A DNA stretch of 64,000 nucleotides from Mucilaginibacter gilvus (GCF_004054195.1 NZ_SBIW01000007.1:248001-312000), one strand, 5' to 3'. Counted from the stretch's first letter, positions 8,301 through 17,944 are shown. The notes: a model not told the origin generated them from the letters alone. Numbers and translations: made by a program.

Positions 8301-10586
8301 ATGAAAAAACTACTTGTATCCGCTATAGGCCTTAGCCTTTTAATCGGAACTTGCCTAATGGCGCAGCCAAAAAAGCCTGCCGCCGCTAAAAGCAGTATCG
8401 ACCAAAAAGTTGATGCCCTTATTGCAAAAATGACCCTGGAAGAAAAGGTTGGCCAAATGACGGAGGTAACATCCGATGTAGTATCAAAAACCAATTCACC
8501 CATCCACCAGATAGACCCCGAAAAACTAAAAGAAGCCATCATGAAATACCATGTGGGCTCTATTTTAAACGTCACCGGCACCGCCTACACCCGCCAGCAT
8601 TGGTTTGATGTAATTACAGAAATACAAGGTGCCGCTGCTAAAGACCGCCTCAAGATTCCCGTTATATACGGGATAGATGCTATCCACGGCGTAACTTATA
8701 CCACTGGCAGTACCTTGTTTCCGCATGAAATTGCGCTCGCAGCAACTTTTAACCGCAACATCGCTCATACTTTAGGCGAGATAACAGCTTATGAAACACG
8801 CGCAAGCTATATCCCCTGGAATTACTCGCCTGTATTGGATTTGGGCAAATCGGCTTTATGGCCGCGTATTTATGAAACTATGGGAGAGGACCCATACCTG
8901 ATCAAAACGCTCGGTGCCGAAGTAATAAAAGGTTACCAAGGAAACGATATTAGCGATAAATACCACGTAGCCGCCTGTATGAAACATTACCTTGGGTACG
9001 GCTTCCCCATGAACGGGAAAGACCGCACGCCATCGTGGATACCGGACAGGTACATGCGCGAGTATTTTTTACCCCCATTTGCCGAGGCCGTAAAAGCTGG
9101 TGCCCGTACGCTCATGATCAACTCGGGCGAGATAAACGGGGTGCCTATCCACGCCAGCAAATATATGCTGACCGATGTATTGCGCGGCGAGCTGCATTTT
9201 GACGGTATTGCCGTAACCGACTGGAGGGATATACAATACTTAAACACCCGCCACCATGTGGCCGCCACCCAAAAAGACGCTGTAATGATTGCCGTTAATG
9301 CCGGCGTAGATATGAGCATGGTGCCTTATGATTATACCTTTTTTACCTACCTGGTAGAATTGGTTAAGGAGAAGAAAGTAACCATGGCGCGTGTAAACGA
9401 GGCCGTTCACCGCATATTAAAGGTAAAATATGAATTGGGGTTGTTTGAACGCCCTGTGGGCAACCCGGATGATTACCCTAAGTTTGGTTCGGAAGAATTC
9501 AGGATGGCGAGTGTGCAGGCAGCTAACGAAGCTATTACGCTGTTAAAGAATAACAACAAAATCCTGCCACTTAAGAAAGGCCTTAAAGTATTAGTTACCG
9601 GGCCAACCGCAAACACCATGCGGTCGTTAGACGGGGGATGGAGCTACACCTGGCAGGGCGATCAGTCTGATAAGTTTGCTGCCGATAAAAACACCATATT
9701 GGAAGCCATTCAACAGAAAATTGGCAAGGATAACGTAAACTACCAACCCGGTGCAGCATTCGACAGCTTGCTGAACGTGAGCGAGACAGTTAAAGCGGCT
9801 AAAAATTCGGATGTGATTATACTGTGCCTTGGCGAGCTTTCTTATACAGAAAACGTAGGTAATATTGACGACCTGAACCTCCCATTAGCCCAAATACAAC
9901 TGGCAACCGAATTAGCCAAAACCGGCAAACCTGTTATATTGGTATTAGCCGAAGGCAGGCCGAGAATTGTTACTAATGCCGACAAACTGTCAAACGCCAC
10001 AGTAATGGCATACTTACCCGGAAACGAAGGTGGCGATGCTATTGCAAGTGTATTATTTGGTGATGTAAACCCATCGGGCAGGTTGCCAATTACTTACCCG
10101 CGTTATGCCAACGCATTGGTTAACTACAACCGCAAAAACCTGGAGAACGGTAATTCTGATGATAGCCACGGCTATAACCCGCTTTATGAATTTGGGCACG
10201 GCTTAAGCTACACTACATTTGCTTATGATAACCTGCACATCAGCAAGCCAACGTTAAACGCTAATGAAACACTGACTATTACTGTAGATGTGAAAAACAC
10301 CGGGCAGGTAGAAGGTAAAGAATCTGTTTTGCTGTTCATCAGCCAGCTTTATGCCAGCATAGCACCAGACACTAAACGGCTGCGCGCTTTTGATAAGATA
10401 GGCCTTAAACCCGGCGAAACAAAAACAGTTACTTTTAAAATTACCGCTAAAGACCTTGCTTTTGTGAACGATGTAAGCAAAACAGTAACCGAAGCAGGCG
10501 AATTTAAAATACAGTTAGGTAGCCAAACTCAAAGCTTTAACTATGTATCAAACTTAGATGCACCATCCAGAACAGGAAGGTTATAA
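8301..10586 (+). CDS. bglX: Glycoside hydrolase family 3 beta-glucosidase (BglX-like)
   Basis: This 761-residue protein has a signal peptide (first ~21 residues), a GH3 N-terminal TIM barrel (about 35-380) with nucleophile D307 in GIAVTDWRD, a GH3 C-terminal alpha/beta sandwich (about 415-640), and a fibronectin III-like domain (about 670-745). The acid/base glutamate is probably in LGELSYTENVG by analogy with BglX. It would act in the periplasm on oligosaccharides and release glucose from cellobiose-type products. It follows the GH9 gene by 8 bp and is closed by a terminator, so the two are co-expressed. Linkage specificity (beta-1,4 versus beta-1,3 or -1,2) cannot be read from sequence. Confidence 0.95.
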   Translation: MKKLLVSAIGLSLLIGTCLMAQPKKPAAAKSSIDQKVDALIAKMTLEEKVGQMTEVTSDVVSKTNSPIHQIDPEKLKEAIMKYHVGSILNVTGTAYTRQHWFDVITEIQGAAAKDRLKIPVIYGIDAIHGVTYTTGSTLFPHEIALAATFNRNIAHTLGEITAYETRASYIPWNYSPVLDLGKSALWPRIYETMGEDPYLIKTLGAEVIKGYQGNDISDKYHVAACMKHYLGYGFPMNGKDRTPSWIPDRYMREYFLPPFAEAVKAGARTLMINSGEINGVPIHASKYMLTDVLRGELHFDGIAVTDWRDIQYLNTRHHVAATQKDAVMIAVNAGVDMSMVPYDYTFFTYLVELVKEKKVTMARVNEAVHRILKVKYELGLFERPVGNPDDYPKFGSEEFRMASVQAANEAITLLKNNNKILPLKKGLKVLVTGPTANTMRSLDGGWSYTWQGDQSDKFAADKNTILEAIQQKIGKDNVNYQPGAAFDSLLNVSETVKAAKNSDVIILCLGELSYTENVGNIDDLNLPLAQIQLATELAKTGKPVILVLAEGRPRIVTNADKLSNATVMAYLPGNEGGDAIASVLFGDVNPSGRLPITYPRYANALVNYNRKNLENGNSDDSHGYNPLYEFGHGLSYTTFAYDNLHISKPTLNANETLTITVDVKNTGQVEGKESVLLFISQLYASIAPDTKRLRAFDKIGLKPGETKTVTFKITAKDLAFVNDVSKTVTEAGEFKIQLGSQTQSFNYVSNLDAPSRTGRL

Positions 10587-10606
10587 TTTATTAAATAATA
10601 TGTAGG

Positions 10607-10634
10607 AGAGGCGCGAGAAATTGCGCCTCTTTTT
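10607..10634 (+). terminator. Intrinsic terminator of the GH9-GH3 operon
   Basis: An 8-bp GC-rich stem (10607-10614 with 10623-10630) is followed by a T run. It lies between the convergent GH3 and DUF3667 genes. Confidence 0.85.
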
Positions 10635-10660
10635 GTTTACGGGATATGCTTTTTATTTTC

Positions 10661-11785
10661 TTACACCGTTGTGATAGCCGTAATGGCGGCAACAATTAAA
10701 AAACACATACCGAAAACGAAGAAATACGCCAGCGAAACGCCTATCATTTTGCTTACTGTGCGCCACCTACTTCGATTGTAAACAACTCTTAAAGAGCGGT
10801 ATACATAATAAGTGACGCCTAAAAAAGCCACCAGGTCAAGTATCTCAATAACAGATTCCCATGTTGCAGGGATGATTAATTTCAGGACTATTTCGGCGGC
10901 TAAAAACAAAAACAGGAAGCAATGCAGGTGGATGGCATAAATAATATGTTCCACGTAAAATTTACGGTTTTTGCGAAAGGCGATGCTCAAAATAAACGCG
11001 AATAGCGGCAGCAAAAGAAACATCATTTTTGGGGCATTGTGCTGCAGCCCTTCTCTGAACATTTCCAGGCCGTTCTTGCCCTGGCTCTTCCAGCTATAAC
11101 TTTTCTTTTTTATGTAGCCGGTAAAAATACCATCACGCTGCGCTTCAGTCAGTTTATTTTGTTGAGCCAGGTATTCGGGATAGCTATCCGGGTCGTTTTT
11201 ATTATCCATCAACATGATGCCGCCGTTATAATCCTTAGGGTCCGGGTCGGCAAGCTTAGCAGCCGGAGCGGGGCTTTTCGCCTTTGCAATTTGCACTGTG
11301 TCAATAGTTTTAACCGCGCCCGGAACAAATTTATTTATAGTTTGTTTTATTTTGGCTTTATCCGCAGGGGTAAGACTCTTGTCCGAATCAATATCTTTGG
11401 CAAGGTTATGTTTTATGGTATCGGCCAGTACCCTCGTACTTTTGTTTGATGGCACTTCCTTAACTATTTCATGCCCGTTTTGCTTAAAAAACAAAACAAA
11501 AAATATCAAACTGATAAAAATATACATCTTCACCGGATGCAGGTATTGAGCCCGGCGCCCTTCGAGGTAATCAACTGTGAGCTTGCCGGGTTTTGCAAAA
11601 AGCGGTTTCAGCGTATGAAAAAACTGGTAGTCGAAGTGAAAATAATCACTTACGGCATGGTTGATCATGTGCCCAAAGCTTTCCTTCATCTGCAGGTTCT
11701 CCTGCCCACACTTATGGCAGAAATTTCCTTGAAGTTCGGTTCCGCAGTTAAGGCAATCAGTTTCGTGCCGGTAATGCTTTTTCAT
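10661..11785 (-). CDS. DUF3667-family zinc-ribbon membrane protein
   Basis: This 374-residue protein starts with a zinc ribbon (C11xxC14 and C23xxC26), followed by the DUF3667 segment YLEGRRAQYLHPVKMY and a transmembrane helix near residue 85-105. A charged, soluble middle region (about 110-255) precedes four C-terminal helices (about 255-374). The combination is typical of Bacteroidota DUF3667 proteins, whose function is unknown. The cytoplasmic ribbon suggests a metal-dependent or protein-binding sensor, which is inference only. It stands alone, convergent with the GH3 gene. Confidence 0.85.
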   Translation of the reverse strand: MKKHYRHETDCLNCGTELQGNFCHKCGQENLQMKESFGHMINHAVSDYFHFDYQFFHTLKPLFAKPGKLTVDYLEGRRAQYLHPVKMYIFISLIFFVLFFKQNGHEIVKEVPSNKSTRVLADTIKHNLAKDIDSDKSLTPADKAKIKQTINKFVPGAVKTIDTVQIAKAKSPAPAAKLADPDPKDYNGGIMLMDNKNDPDSYPEYLAQQNKLTEAQRDGIFTGYIKKKSYSWKSQGKNGLEMFREGLQHNAPKMMFLLLPLFAFILSIAFRKNRKFYVEHIIYAIHLHCFLFLFLAAEIVLKLIIPATWESVIEILDLVAFLGVTYYVYRSLRVVYNRSRWRTVSKMIGVSLAYFFVFGMCFLIVAAITAITTV

Positions 11786-11862
11786 AGCTTGTTGTAAGTG
11801 AGGTTTTTAGGTAAGCTATTTTAAACTTTTTATTTATTCTTTTCGTTTTGTATGCTTCTGTT

Positions 11863-13122
11863 CTAAGCGTGCTGTATAGCGTGTTTCAAAGCAGCGTTGT
11901 GTTTATACCTGAAAACAAACGGGAATATGATGGCTATTACCAGGGCATAAGCAGCAAAGGTAAGCCAGATGCCGTGCCAGTCTTTACCCTCGTTAGGTAA
12001 GGTAAAGTATTTATCTATTATATAACCGCTTATCCGGCTTCCGAAGAAAGCACCAAAACCATTTACCATCATCATAAACATACCCTGCGCACTTCCTCTT
12101 ATCTCCGGGGAAGCCTGTGTTTCTACAAACAAAGAACCCGAAATATTAAAGAAATCGAAAGCCATACCATAAACGATGCATGATAATACGATCATCCATA
12201 AACCTCCCGCAGGGTCGCCGAAAGCAAACAGGCCAAAGCGCAGTACCCATGCCAACATGCTGAACAACATTACGTATTTGATACCAAATTTGCGGAGGAA
12301 GAAAGGGATAGCCAGGATAAATAAAGTTTCAGACACTTGCGATATAGACATAATAACGGCTGGGTATTTTACCGCCCTTAAGCCCTGATAAGCAGGTACT
12401 TTAGCAAAATCGTGCAGGTAGGTATCGCCGTAGGCATTTGTTAATTGTAATGCTGCGCCTAATAGCAAGGAAAAGATAAAGAATATGGCAAACTTTGGGG
12501 TTTTAAACAGTGCAAACGCATCTAAGCCTAACAGGGTATAGAATGATTTATTGCCCGTGCTCACAGCAAAAGGCCTGCATTTGGGAAGGGTAAAGGAGTA
12601 AAGCCCCAATATTAACGATACAAACGATGCAATATAAAACTGGTTGGAAGTAGTTTCGCTATGCGTTAAACTTACCACCCATAGGGCAACAATAAAACCT
12701 ACAGTACCCCAGGTGCGGATGGGTGGGTATTCTTTTACTACATCAATATTTTGATTTTTAAGGGCCGAATAAGCCACTGTAATAGAAAGAGATAGCGTTG
12801 GCATGTAAAACGCCATGTTAAGCAGTAATACCCAAAAGAATGTGCCGGGGTCTTTAACCATTGGCAGGCAAAACAAAACACATGCGCCGCATATATGCAT
12901 AATGCCATAAAGCTTTTCGGCATTGATTAACCTATCAGCAATAATACCTGTTATGGTGGGCATAAATATGGACGCGATGCCCATGGTAGAAAAGATAGCC
13001 CCAAACTGCGCCCCCGACCAATGTTTATTTTGGAACCAGTATGCGCCGATTGTAAGGAGCCAGGCTCCCCAAATAAAAAATTGCATGAAATTCATCAGTA
13101 TTAAGCGGAACTTAATATTCAT
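11863..13122 (-). CDS. Nucleoside/H+ symporter, MFS (NupG-like)
   Basis: This 419-residue protein has twelve predicted transmembrane helices and the Nuc_H_symport (PF03825) N-terminus with MQFFIWGAWLLTIG. It also has the conserved GIIADRLINAEKLYG loop between helices 2 and 3. NupG and XapB of this family import nucleosides with protons across the inner membrane. Bacteroidota carry several paralogues, and some may move other sugars or nucleosides, so the substrate is only predicted. It is monocistronic, with about 75 bp before the next minus-strand gene downstream. Confidence 0.88.
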   Translation of the reverse strand: MNIKFRLILMNFMQFFIWGAWLLTIGAYWFQNKHWSGAQFGAIFSTMGIASIFMPTITGIIADRLINAEKLYGIMHICGACVLFCLPMVKDPGTFFWVLLLNMAFYMPTLSLSITVAYSALKNQNIDVVKEYPPIRTWGTVGFIVALWVVSLTHSETTSNQFYIASFVSLILGLYSFTLPKCRPFAVSTGNKSFYTLLGLDAFALFKTPKFAIFFIFSLLLGAALQLTNAYGDTYLHDFAKVPAYQGLRAVKYPAVIMSISQVSETLFILAIPFFLRKFGIKYVMLFSMLAWVLRFGLFAFGDPAGGLWMIVLSCIVYGMAFDFFNISGSLFVETQASPEIRGSAQGMFMMMVNGFGAFFGSRISGYIIDKYFTLPNEGKDWHGIWLTFAAYALVIAIIFPFVFRYKHNAALKHAIQHA

Positions 13123-13225
13123 ATAGAACAGTTTAAATCAGTTATAGTAAAATTTAACACCAAAAGCGAAAATTACTGAAATAAGGCGATATAGGAAAGC
13201 GGACTCGCATAGTTTATCCAAAATA

Positions 13226-13257
13226 ATTGAAACGAAAGGCCAAAAACCTTATCTTTA
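13226..13257 (+). promoter_or_regulatory. Candidate promoter of the second barrel gene
   Basis: A TTG (13227-13229) lies 20 bases before TATCTTTA (13250-13257), which is close to TAnnTTTG. This is the spacing expected for the Bacteroidota -33/-7 pair. Transcription would start near 13264, giving a very short leader before the ATG at 13278. Confidence 0.4.
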
Positions 13258-13277
13258 ACCAACTTAAATTGCAAATT

Positions 13278-13883
13278 ATGACAAAGTTTTTCACGCTCCT
13301 GCTGGCTTCAGCAATTCTTTCGCTAACGGCGGTTTCACAAACTAAAAATACCAACCAAATTGGCGTTAATGCGGGTTTGAACTTTGCAACCGTTACCACC
13401 AGCGCTTACACCAACAGTGATTACAGAACGGGGTTTAACCTAGGTATATCGCTTGATCATTTTTTCTCGGAAAGCTGGAGTATTAAGGGTAAATTGGCTT
13501 ACGACCAAAAAGGCTGGAAAGGTTATCTTGCAACTCCTACCGATCAATTTAATACTACTTATAATTTAGACTATTTAACTATCCCGATTATGGCTAACTG
13601 GCACTTTGGCCGTACTAAAAATTGGTACCTTAATTTTGGCCCTTATGTTGGTATTTTATTGAATGCCAAAGAAACCAGCAACGGCAGCGATGTGAAAAAT
13701 ATTTTTAACACAACCGATGCCGGCCTTGACGTCGGCATCGGCATTAAATTCCCTGTATCAGAAAAGGCAAAGTTCTTTATAGAAATTAATGGGCAAGGCG
13801 GTATTGCTGATATTGTGAAGGATAATACTTATTCAGCATTAAGGAATAGTGTAAGCAATTTGAATATTGGCTTAAATTTTTAA
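13278..13883 (+). CDS. PorT-family outer membrane beta-barrel protein
   Basis: The ATG at 13278 gives a 201-residue protein with a signal peptide (MTKFFTLLLASAILSLTAVSQ). An upstream in-frame TTG at 13227 overlaps the promoter-like element and would put 17 polar residues before the signal, so it is rejected. The mature part begins IGVNAGLNFATV, has alternating strands, and ends NIGLNF, as expected for a small barrel of the PF13568 class. It resembles the barrel at 5746 in plan but is not a close copy. The role is unknown. Confidence 0.87.
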   Translation: MTKFFTLLLASAILSLTAVSQTKNTNQIGVNAGLNFATVTTSAYTNSDYRTGFNLGISLDHFFSESWSIKGKLAYDQKGWKGYLATPTDQFNTTYNLDYLTIPIMANWHFGRTKNWYLNFGPYVGILLNAKETSNGSDVKNIFNTTDAGLDVGIGIKFPVSEKAKFFIEINGQGGIADIVKDNTYSALRNSVSNLNIGLNF

Positions 13884-13943
13884 AGATCGGTTGCCTATAA
13901 TGGTAAGGGGGTGCCGGTCCTGGGAATTCCCCTTTAGCATTAA

Positions 13944-14558
13944 TTAGGAAGCTTTCCGCTTATTCAGCTCATCGCGAATTTTGGCAGCCTTCTCATAAGC
14001 TTCTTCGGAAAGAGCCTGCTGCAAGCGTGTTTTTAACTCATCATCACTTAGGGAAGTGAACGAACCCGAAGGCGTGGAAGGTGTTTTCTCTTCCGAGGTT
14101 TCGTTAATGTTCTCTAAATAAACAAAATCGTTGCCTTCTATCACAATACCCGCGGTAGAAAGAATAAACTCATAAGTATAGATAGGGCAATCGAACCTTA
14201 CAGATACAGCAATAGCATCTGAGGTGCGGGCATCTATCTCTACCGTTTTTTTTCCATCAAAACAAACCAGCTTAGCATAAAATATACCATCCACCAGGTT
14301 GTAGATGATGATCTCCTGCACGGTGATGTTAAATGCCTGGCCAAGGCTCTTAAACAGATCGTGTGTAAGGGGACGACTCGGGGTCATTTTCTCTATCTCG
14401 ATAGCAATGGCCTGCGCCTCGAAACTACCGATGATAATAGGTAATCTTCGGCGGCCGCTAACTTCGCCTAAAACCAGTGCGTACGCGCCGGACTGCGTTT
14501 GGCTGTAGGATAGGCCCACAATATCCAGCTTTATCTTTTTCATATCATTACCCATCAC
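13944..14558 (-). CDS. Bifunctional nuclease-family (DUF151) protein with UVR motif
   Basis: This protein of 199-204 residues has the DUF151 (BFN) domain at about 10-135, with LVLGE and LPIIIGSFEAQAIA, and a C-terminal UvrB/UvrC helical motif (about 165-200, EEAYEKAAKIRDEL). The start is uncertain: GTG at 14558 or ATG at 14543 (MKKIKLDIVGLS), and the second fits the family better. Plant and bacterial DUF151 proteins have reported nuclease activity, but the role in Bacteroidota is not established. The gene follows etfA by 12 bp and is probably the third gene of the etfBA operon, a neighbour pairing I believe recurs in this phylum. Confidence 0.88.
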   Translation of the reverse strand: MMGNDMKKIKLDIVGLSYSQTQSGAYALVLGEVSGRRRLPIIIGSFEAQAIAIEIEKMTPSRPLTHDLFKSLGQAFNITVQEIIIYNLVDGIFYAKLVCFDGKKTVEIDARTSDAIAVSVRFDCPIYTYEFILSTAGIVIEGNDFVYLENINETSEEKTPSTPSGSFTSLSDDELKTRLQQALSEEAYEKAAKIRDELNKRKAS

Positions 14559-14570
14559 AACAAAATAGTT

Positions 14571-15548
14571 TTAAGCCGAAGCTTTATATGCTTTTACCGC
14601 ATCAATTAATTTTGGCAGCACTTCAAACGCGTCGCCCACAATACCATAATCTGCCACCTTAAAAAATGGCGCTTCGGCGTCTTTGTTGATTACCACAATA
14701 ACTTTAGACGAACTAACGCCCGCCAGGTGCTGTATGGCACCCGAAATTCCTATTGCAATATACAAATTTGGACTGACAGCTATACCTGTTTGCCCAACGT
14801 GTTCGCTATGTGGGCGCCAACCGGCATCAGATACCGGTTTTGAACATGCAGTAGCCGCACCGAGTAACCCAGCCAGCTCTTCTACCATTCCCCAGTTTTC
14901 GGGGCCTTTTAAGCCACGCCCCGCAGATACAACTATCTCTGCATCAGGCAAAGAAACTTTATCTGTAGAACGCACGATATCTTTTATCATAGCTTTAAAA
15001 TCCGATTCTTTGGTTTCTACCGTAAAATCTTCTACCTGCCCTGCAGCACTGCTCTCTACAACTTTATAGGAGTTTGGCGTAAGCGCGATAACTTTATTAG
15101 CCGATGTTAGCTCAACCGTTGCAAAAGCTTTACCGGAAAACGCCGTTTTCTTCACTGTGAATTTACCACCATCAAGCACCGGCAAGGCAACAGCACCATC
15201 AGCAACACCAGCATGCAACTTTACACCAATGCGAGGCGCAAGGCCACGACCGCTGAAAGAATTAGACAGTACTACAATATCCGCGCCCTTCGCTTTAGCG
15301 GCTTCGGCTATTACCGAGGCGTAGGCCTGGTTTACAAAATTCTTTAATTTATCGTTAGATACATTCAGCACTTTTTCCGCGCCATATTTGCCTAATGCGG
15401 CAAGATCATCGGCAGCTACGTTGCCAATAGATATGGCTATAAGGTTGGTACCGGCCTGGTCGGCTATTGCTTTAGCATAGCTAACGGCTTCGAAAGTTGA
15501 TTTTTTGAACTTGCCTGCGGCATTCTCGGCATATATTAAAACTGACAT
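14571..15548 (-). CDS. etfA: Electron transfer flavoprotein alpha subunit
   Basis: This 325-residue protein has an N-terminal nucleotide-binding ETF domain (about 1-180) and the C-terminal FAD-binding domain (about 200-320), with SAGRGLKGPENW and the FAD signature region VGQTGIAVSPNLYIAIGISG. EtfAB carries electrons from acyl-CoA dehydrogenases to the quinone pool through ETF:quinone oxidoreductase. It follows etfB by 35 bp on the same strand. Neither ETF-QO nor an acyl-CoA dehydrogenase is next to it here. Confidence 0.95.
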   Translation of the reverse strand: MSVLIYAENAAGKFKKSTFEAVSYAKAIADQAGTNLIAISIGNVAADDLAALGKYGAEKVLNVSNDKLKNFVNQAYASVIAEAAKAKGADIVVLSNSFSGRGLAPRIGVKLHAGVADGAVALPVLDGGKFTVKKTAFSGKAFATVELTSANKVIALTPNSYKVVESSAAGQVEDFTVETKESDFKAMIKDIVRSTDKVSLPDAEIVVSAGRGLKGPENWGMVEELAGLLGAATACSKPVSDAGWRPHSEHVGQTGIAVSPNLYIAIGISGAIQHLAGVSSSKVIVVINKDAEAPFFKVADYGIVGDAFEVLPKLIDAVKAYKASA

Positions 15549-15583
15549 ATAAGATAGTTCTTCTTCTCGTAAATTTGAATTGA

Positions 15584-16324
15584 TTAAATAACCCTTGCCT
15601 GTGTGTGCAACAACTCCAATAATTGGGCCGGGTCGCCGGCATCAACCAATGTTACCTGGCCGCGTGGGGCAGGAGTTTCATAACTAATGACCTCCGAAAA
15701 GGTTTTAACATCCACAGCTTCAACTACGTTTAGCGGTTTGGTGCGTGCGCTCATAATGCCGCGCATGTTGGGTATTTTGGGTTCGGCAACGCCTTCCGCA
15801 GTACCGGCAACAAATGGAAGCGGGATAGTTAATACTTCTTTGCCGCCTTCAATCTCGCGCTCAACAGTACCAGTGGTGCCGTCTACATCCAGCTTTTTAA
15901 TGATAGAGACAGATGGAAGGTCGAGCAGTTCGCCCAGCATACCGGCTATTTTAGAGCCGTTGTAATCTATCGATTCTTTGCCGGTGAGGATAAGGTCGAA
16001 AGGATTTGCTTTAACATACTCAGCTATCTGATAGGCTACATACCAGGCATCGTGCGGTTTCGCGTTGATGCGGACTGCATCTGTAGCGCCGATAGCCAAC
16101 GCCTTGCGGATGGTAGCGTCGGTACTGGTTTCGCCAACGTTTATTACGGTAACGGTGCCTTTACCGCCGTCGGTTAATTCAATGGCACGCGCCAGGGCGA
16201 TCTCATCCCATGGGTTTAAGATGAACTGAACGCCGTTTGTATTAAATTGGGTGTTGTTATCTGTAAAGGTTATTTTTGTAGTGGTATCCGGAACATTGCT
16301 GATACATACCAGTATTTTCATCAT
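15584..16324 (-). CDS. etfB: Electron transfer flavoprotein beta subunit
   Basis: This 246-residue ETF beta subunit begins MKILVCISNVPDTTTK (preceded by a second in-frame methionine) and contains the ETF_beta signature region around GKESIDYNGSKIAGML, plus the AMP-binding region. It forms a heterodimer with EtfA, encoded immediately downstream. It is the first gene of the etfB-etfA-DUF151 operon. A TAAATTTG box at 16360-16367 on this strand is its likely promoter. Confidence 0.95.
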   Translation of the reverse strand: MMKILVCISNVPDTTTKITFTDNNTQFNTNGVQFILNPWDEIALARAIELTDGGKGTVTVINVGETSTDATIRKALAIGATDAVRINAKPHDAWYVAYQIAEYVKANPFDLILTGKESIDYNGSKIAGMLGELLDLPSVSIIKKLDVDGTTGTVEREIEGGKEVLTIPLPFVAGTAEGVAEPKIPNMRGIMSARTKPLNVVEAVDVKTFSEVISYETPAPRGQVTLVDAGDPAQLLELLHTQARVI

Positions 16325-16359
16325 AATTGGTTTGTTTTTACGGGTAGTTATTGGTGATG

Positions 16360-16367
16360 CAAATTTA
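16360..16367 (-). promoter_or_regulatory. Candidate -7 box of the etfBA operon
   Basis: Read on the minus strand the box is TAAATTTG, a full TAnnTTTG match, about 36 bases before the etfB start. It lies in the short divergent gap shared with the TPR gene. Confidence 0.45.
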
Positions 16368-16389
16368 GTTAAAAAAGAGAGAGTTTAAA

Positions 16390-16734
16390 ATGGAGATAAG
16401 CAGATTAGATAAGCTGTTGGCTTTTATACAGAACGAACCGGACGACGAGTTTTTAAAATACGCGCTGGCCACAGAGTATCTGCGACTTAACGATACAGAG
16501 AAATCCCTGAGTTACTACGAAGACCTGGTAAACAATTATCCCAACTACACCGGCACTTACTACCACCTTGGTAAACTTTATGAAGCCCTTGGCCGAAAAG
16601 ACGACGCCATACGCACCTACGAAGTTGGTATGAAAATAACCAAGGAGAAACGCGACAACCACGCTTTTAGCGAATTGCAGGGCGTTTATATGGCCGCCAA
16701 AGGTTATGATGACGATGATGACGACGACTATTAA
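16390..16734 (+). CDS. Small TPR-repeat protein
   Basis: This 114-residue soluble protein carries about two tetratricopeptide repeats (roughly 15-95) with the typical YYHLGKLYEALGRKDDAI pattern. Its tail is a run of aspartates ending in tyrosine. It has no signal peptide. TPRs bind proteins; no partner can be named. It is divergent from etfB and lies 10 bp upstream of a ChrA-family gene, so it may be co-transcribed with that transporter. Confidence 0.85.
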   Translation: MEISRLDKLLAFIQNEPDDEFLKYALATEYLRLNDTEKSLSYYEDLVNNYPNYTGTYYHLGKLYEALGRKDDAIRTYEVGMKITKEKRDNHAFSELQGVYMAAKGYDDDDDDDY

Positions 16735-16744
16735 TACATAAACT

Positions 16745-17944
16745 GTGAGGCGCAGGGAGCTTTTATTCATACGGGATGTTACCCTGTACACATTTACCGC
16801 TTTTGGTGGGCCGCAGGCGCATATAGCCGTTTTGCTGCGCCAATTTGTACAGAAACGCGGATACATTACCGAGGAAGAGCTGATGGAGCTCAACGCACTT
16901 TCGCAAATTATGCCCGGCCCGTCGTCTACCCAAACTTTGGTTGGTATAGCCTGGAAGGTAGGAGGCGTAAGGTTAGCACTTATCACTTTTTTAATTTGGA
17001 TCCTGCCATCTGCATCCATTATGTGTATGGCGGCCATCAGTTTTAAGGCCTTTGCCGATAAAGATAAATTTACGGCGATACTTCGTTACATACAACCAAT
17101 GGCAGTGGGTATTGTAGGGTACGCTACTTACACCTTCGCCACAAAATTTCTGCGGACCAAGGTTACCATGATGCTGGCAATAGCTTCGCTAATAGCAACG
17201 CTTATCCTCCAAAACCCTTATGCATTCCCCTTATTGATACTCATGGGGGGAATCATATCTTCGGCATTGGAAACACAGCAACAGGAGAACGAGCTGCGGG
17301 TGAAGCTTTTCAGCAATGTGAATCCGAATAAGGTAGCCTACTTTATTGGGATCTTATTGTTTTTTGCCGCGTTGGGTGCTATTGTGAGCCGCACCTCACC
17401 GTTTAGTTTACCTATTCGCTTATTCGAGAATTTTTACCGCAATGGTATACTCATATTTGGCGGCGGGCAGGTGCTTGTTCCGCTGATGTACACCGAGTTT
17501 GTGGAACTGAAGCACTATCTCACCAATTCAGAATTTTTGAGTGGATACGCATTGCAGCAGGCTTTACCCGGCCCTACATTTAGTTTCACCTCCTTTGTGG
17601 GCGGTATAGCCATGGGTGATAAAGGGTATGGCATAGCCGGGCAAATAGTGGGTAGCGTAGTGGCCGTGATCGGTATCAACCTGCCGGGATTGATCCTGAT
17701 CCTGTTCATTGTTCCTTTTTGGAACGACCTCAAAAAAATAACCCGTATCAAAAACTCCTTAAGCGGCATTAACGCGGTTGCCGTGGGTTTTATGGCAACT
17801 GCCTTTATTATGCTTGTGATGCCCTTTCACCTCAACTTGTTGGCTTATGCATTAATGGCGGCTACTTTTTTGCTATTGCAGTTTACAAAGATAAAAGCGC
17901 CGGTGGTGATATTAATAGGGGTGGTATTGGGGTTAGTGATTTAG
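16745..17944 (+). CDS. chrA: Chromate transporter family protein (ChrA, two-domain)
   Basis: This 399-residue membrane protein is made of two CHR domains (about 8-185 and 205-399). The first shows FGGPQAHIA and QIMPGPSSTQT; the second shows FGGGQVLVPL and QALPGPTFSF, the paired motif copies expected of the long-chain CHR family. Characterised members export chromate, but many act on unknown anions. The start is a GTG at 16745, 10 bases after the TPR gene stop; no in-frame ATG lies early enough to keep the first motif. A bidirectional terminator separates it from dnaB. Confidence 0.9.
   Translation: MRRRELLFIRDVTLYTFTAFGGPQAHIAVLLRQFVQKRGYITEEELMELNALSQIMPGPSSTQTLVGIAWKVGGVRLALITFLIWILPSASIMCMAAISFKAFADKDKFTAILRYIQPMAVGIVGYATYTFATKFLRTKVTMMLAIASLIATLILQNPYAFPLLILMGGIISSALETQQQENELRVKLFSNVNPNKVAYFIGILLFFAALGAIVSRTSPFSLPIRLFENFYRNGILIFGGGQVLVPLMYTEFVELKHYLTNSEFLSGYALQQALPGPTFSFTSFVGGIAMGDKGYGIAGQIVGSVVAVIGINLPGLILILFIVPFWNDLKKITRIKNSLSGINAVAVGFMATAFIMLVMPFHLNLLAYALMAATFLLLQFTKIKAPVVILIGVVLGLVI

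Noticed and set aside
16453-17037. 194-codon minus-strand frame across the TPR and chrA genes
   Set aside because: It spans two real plus-strand genes and has a valine-rich low-complexity composition produced by the aspartate-rich tail of the TPR gene.
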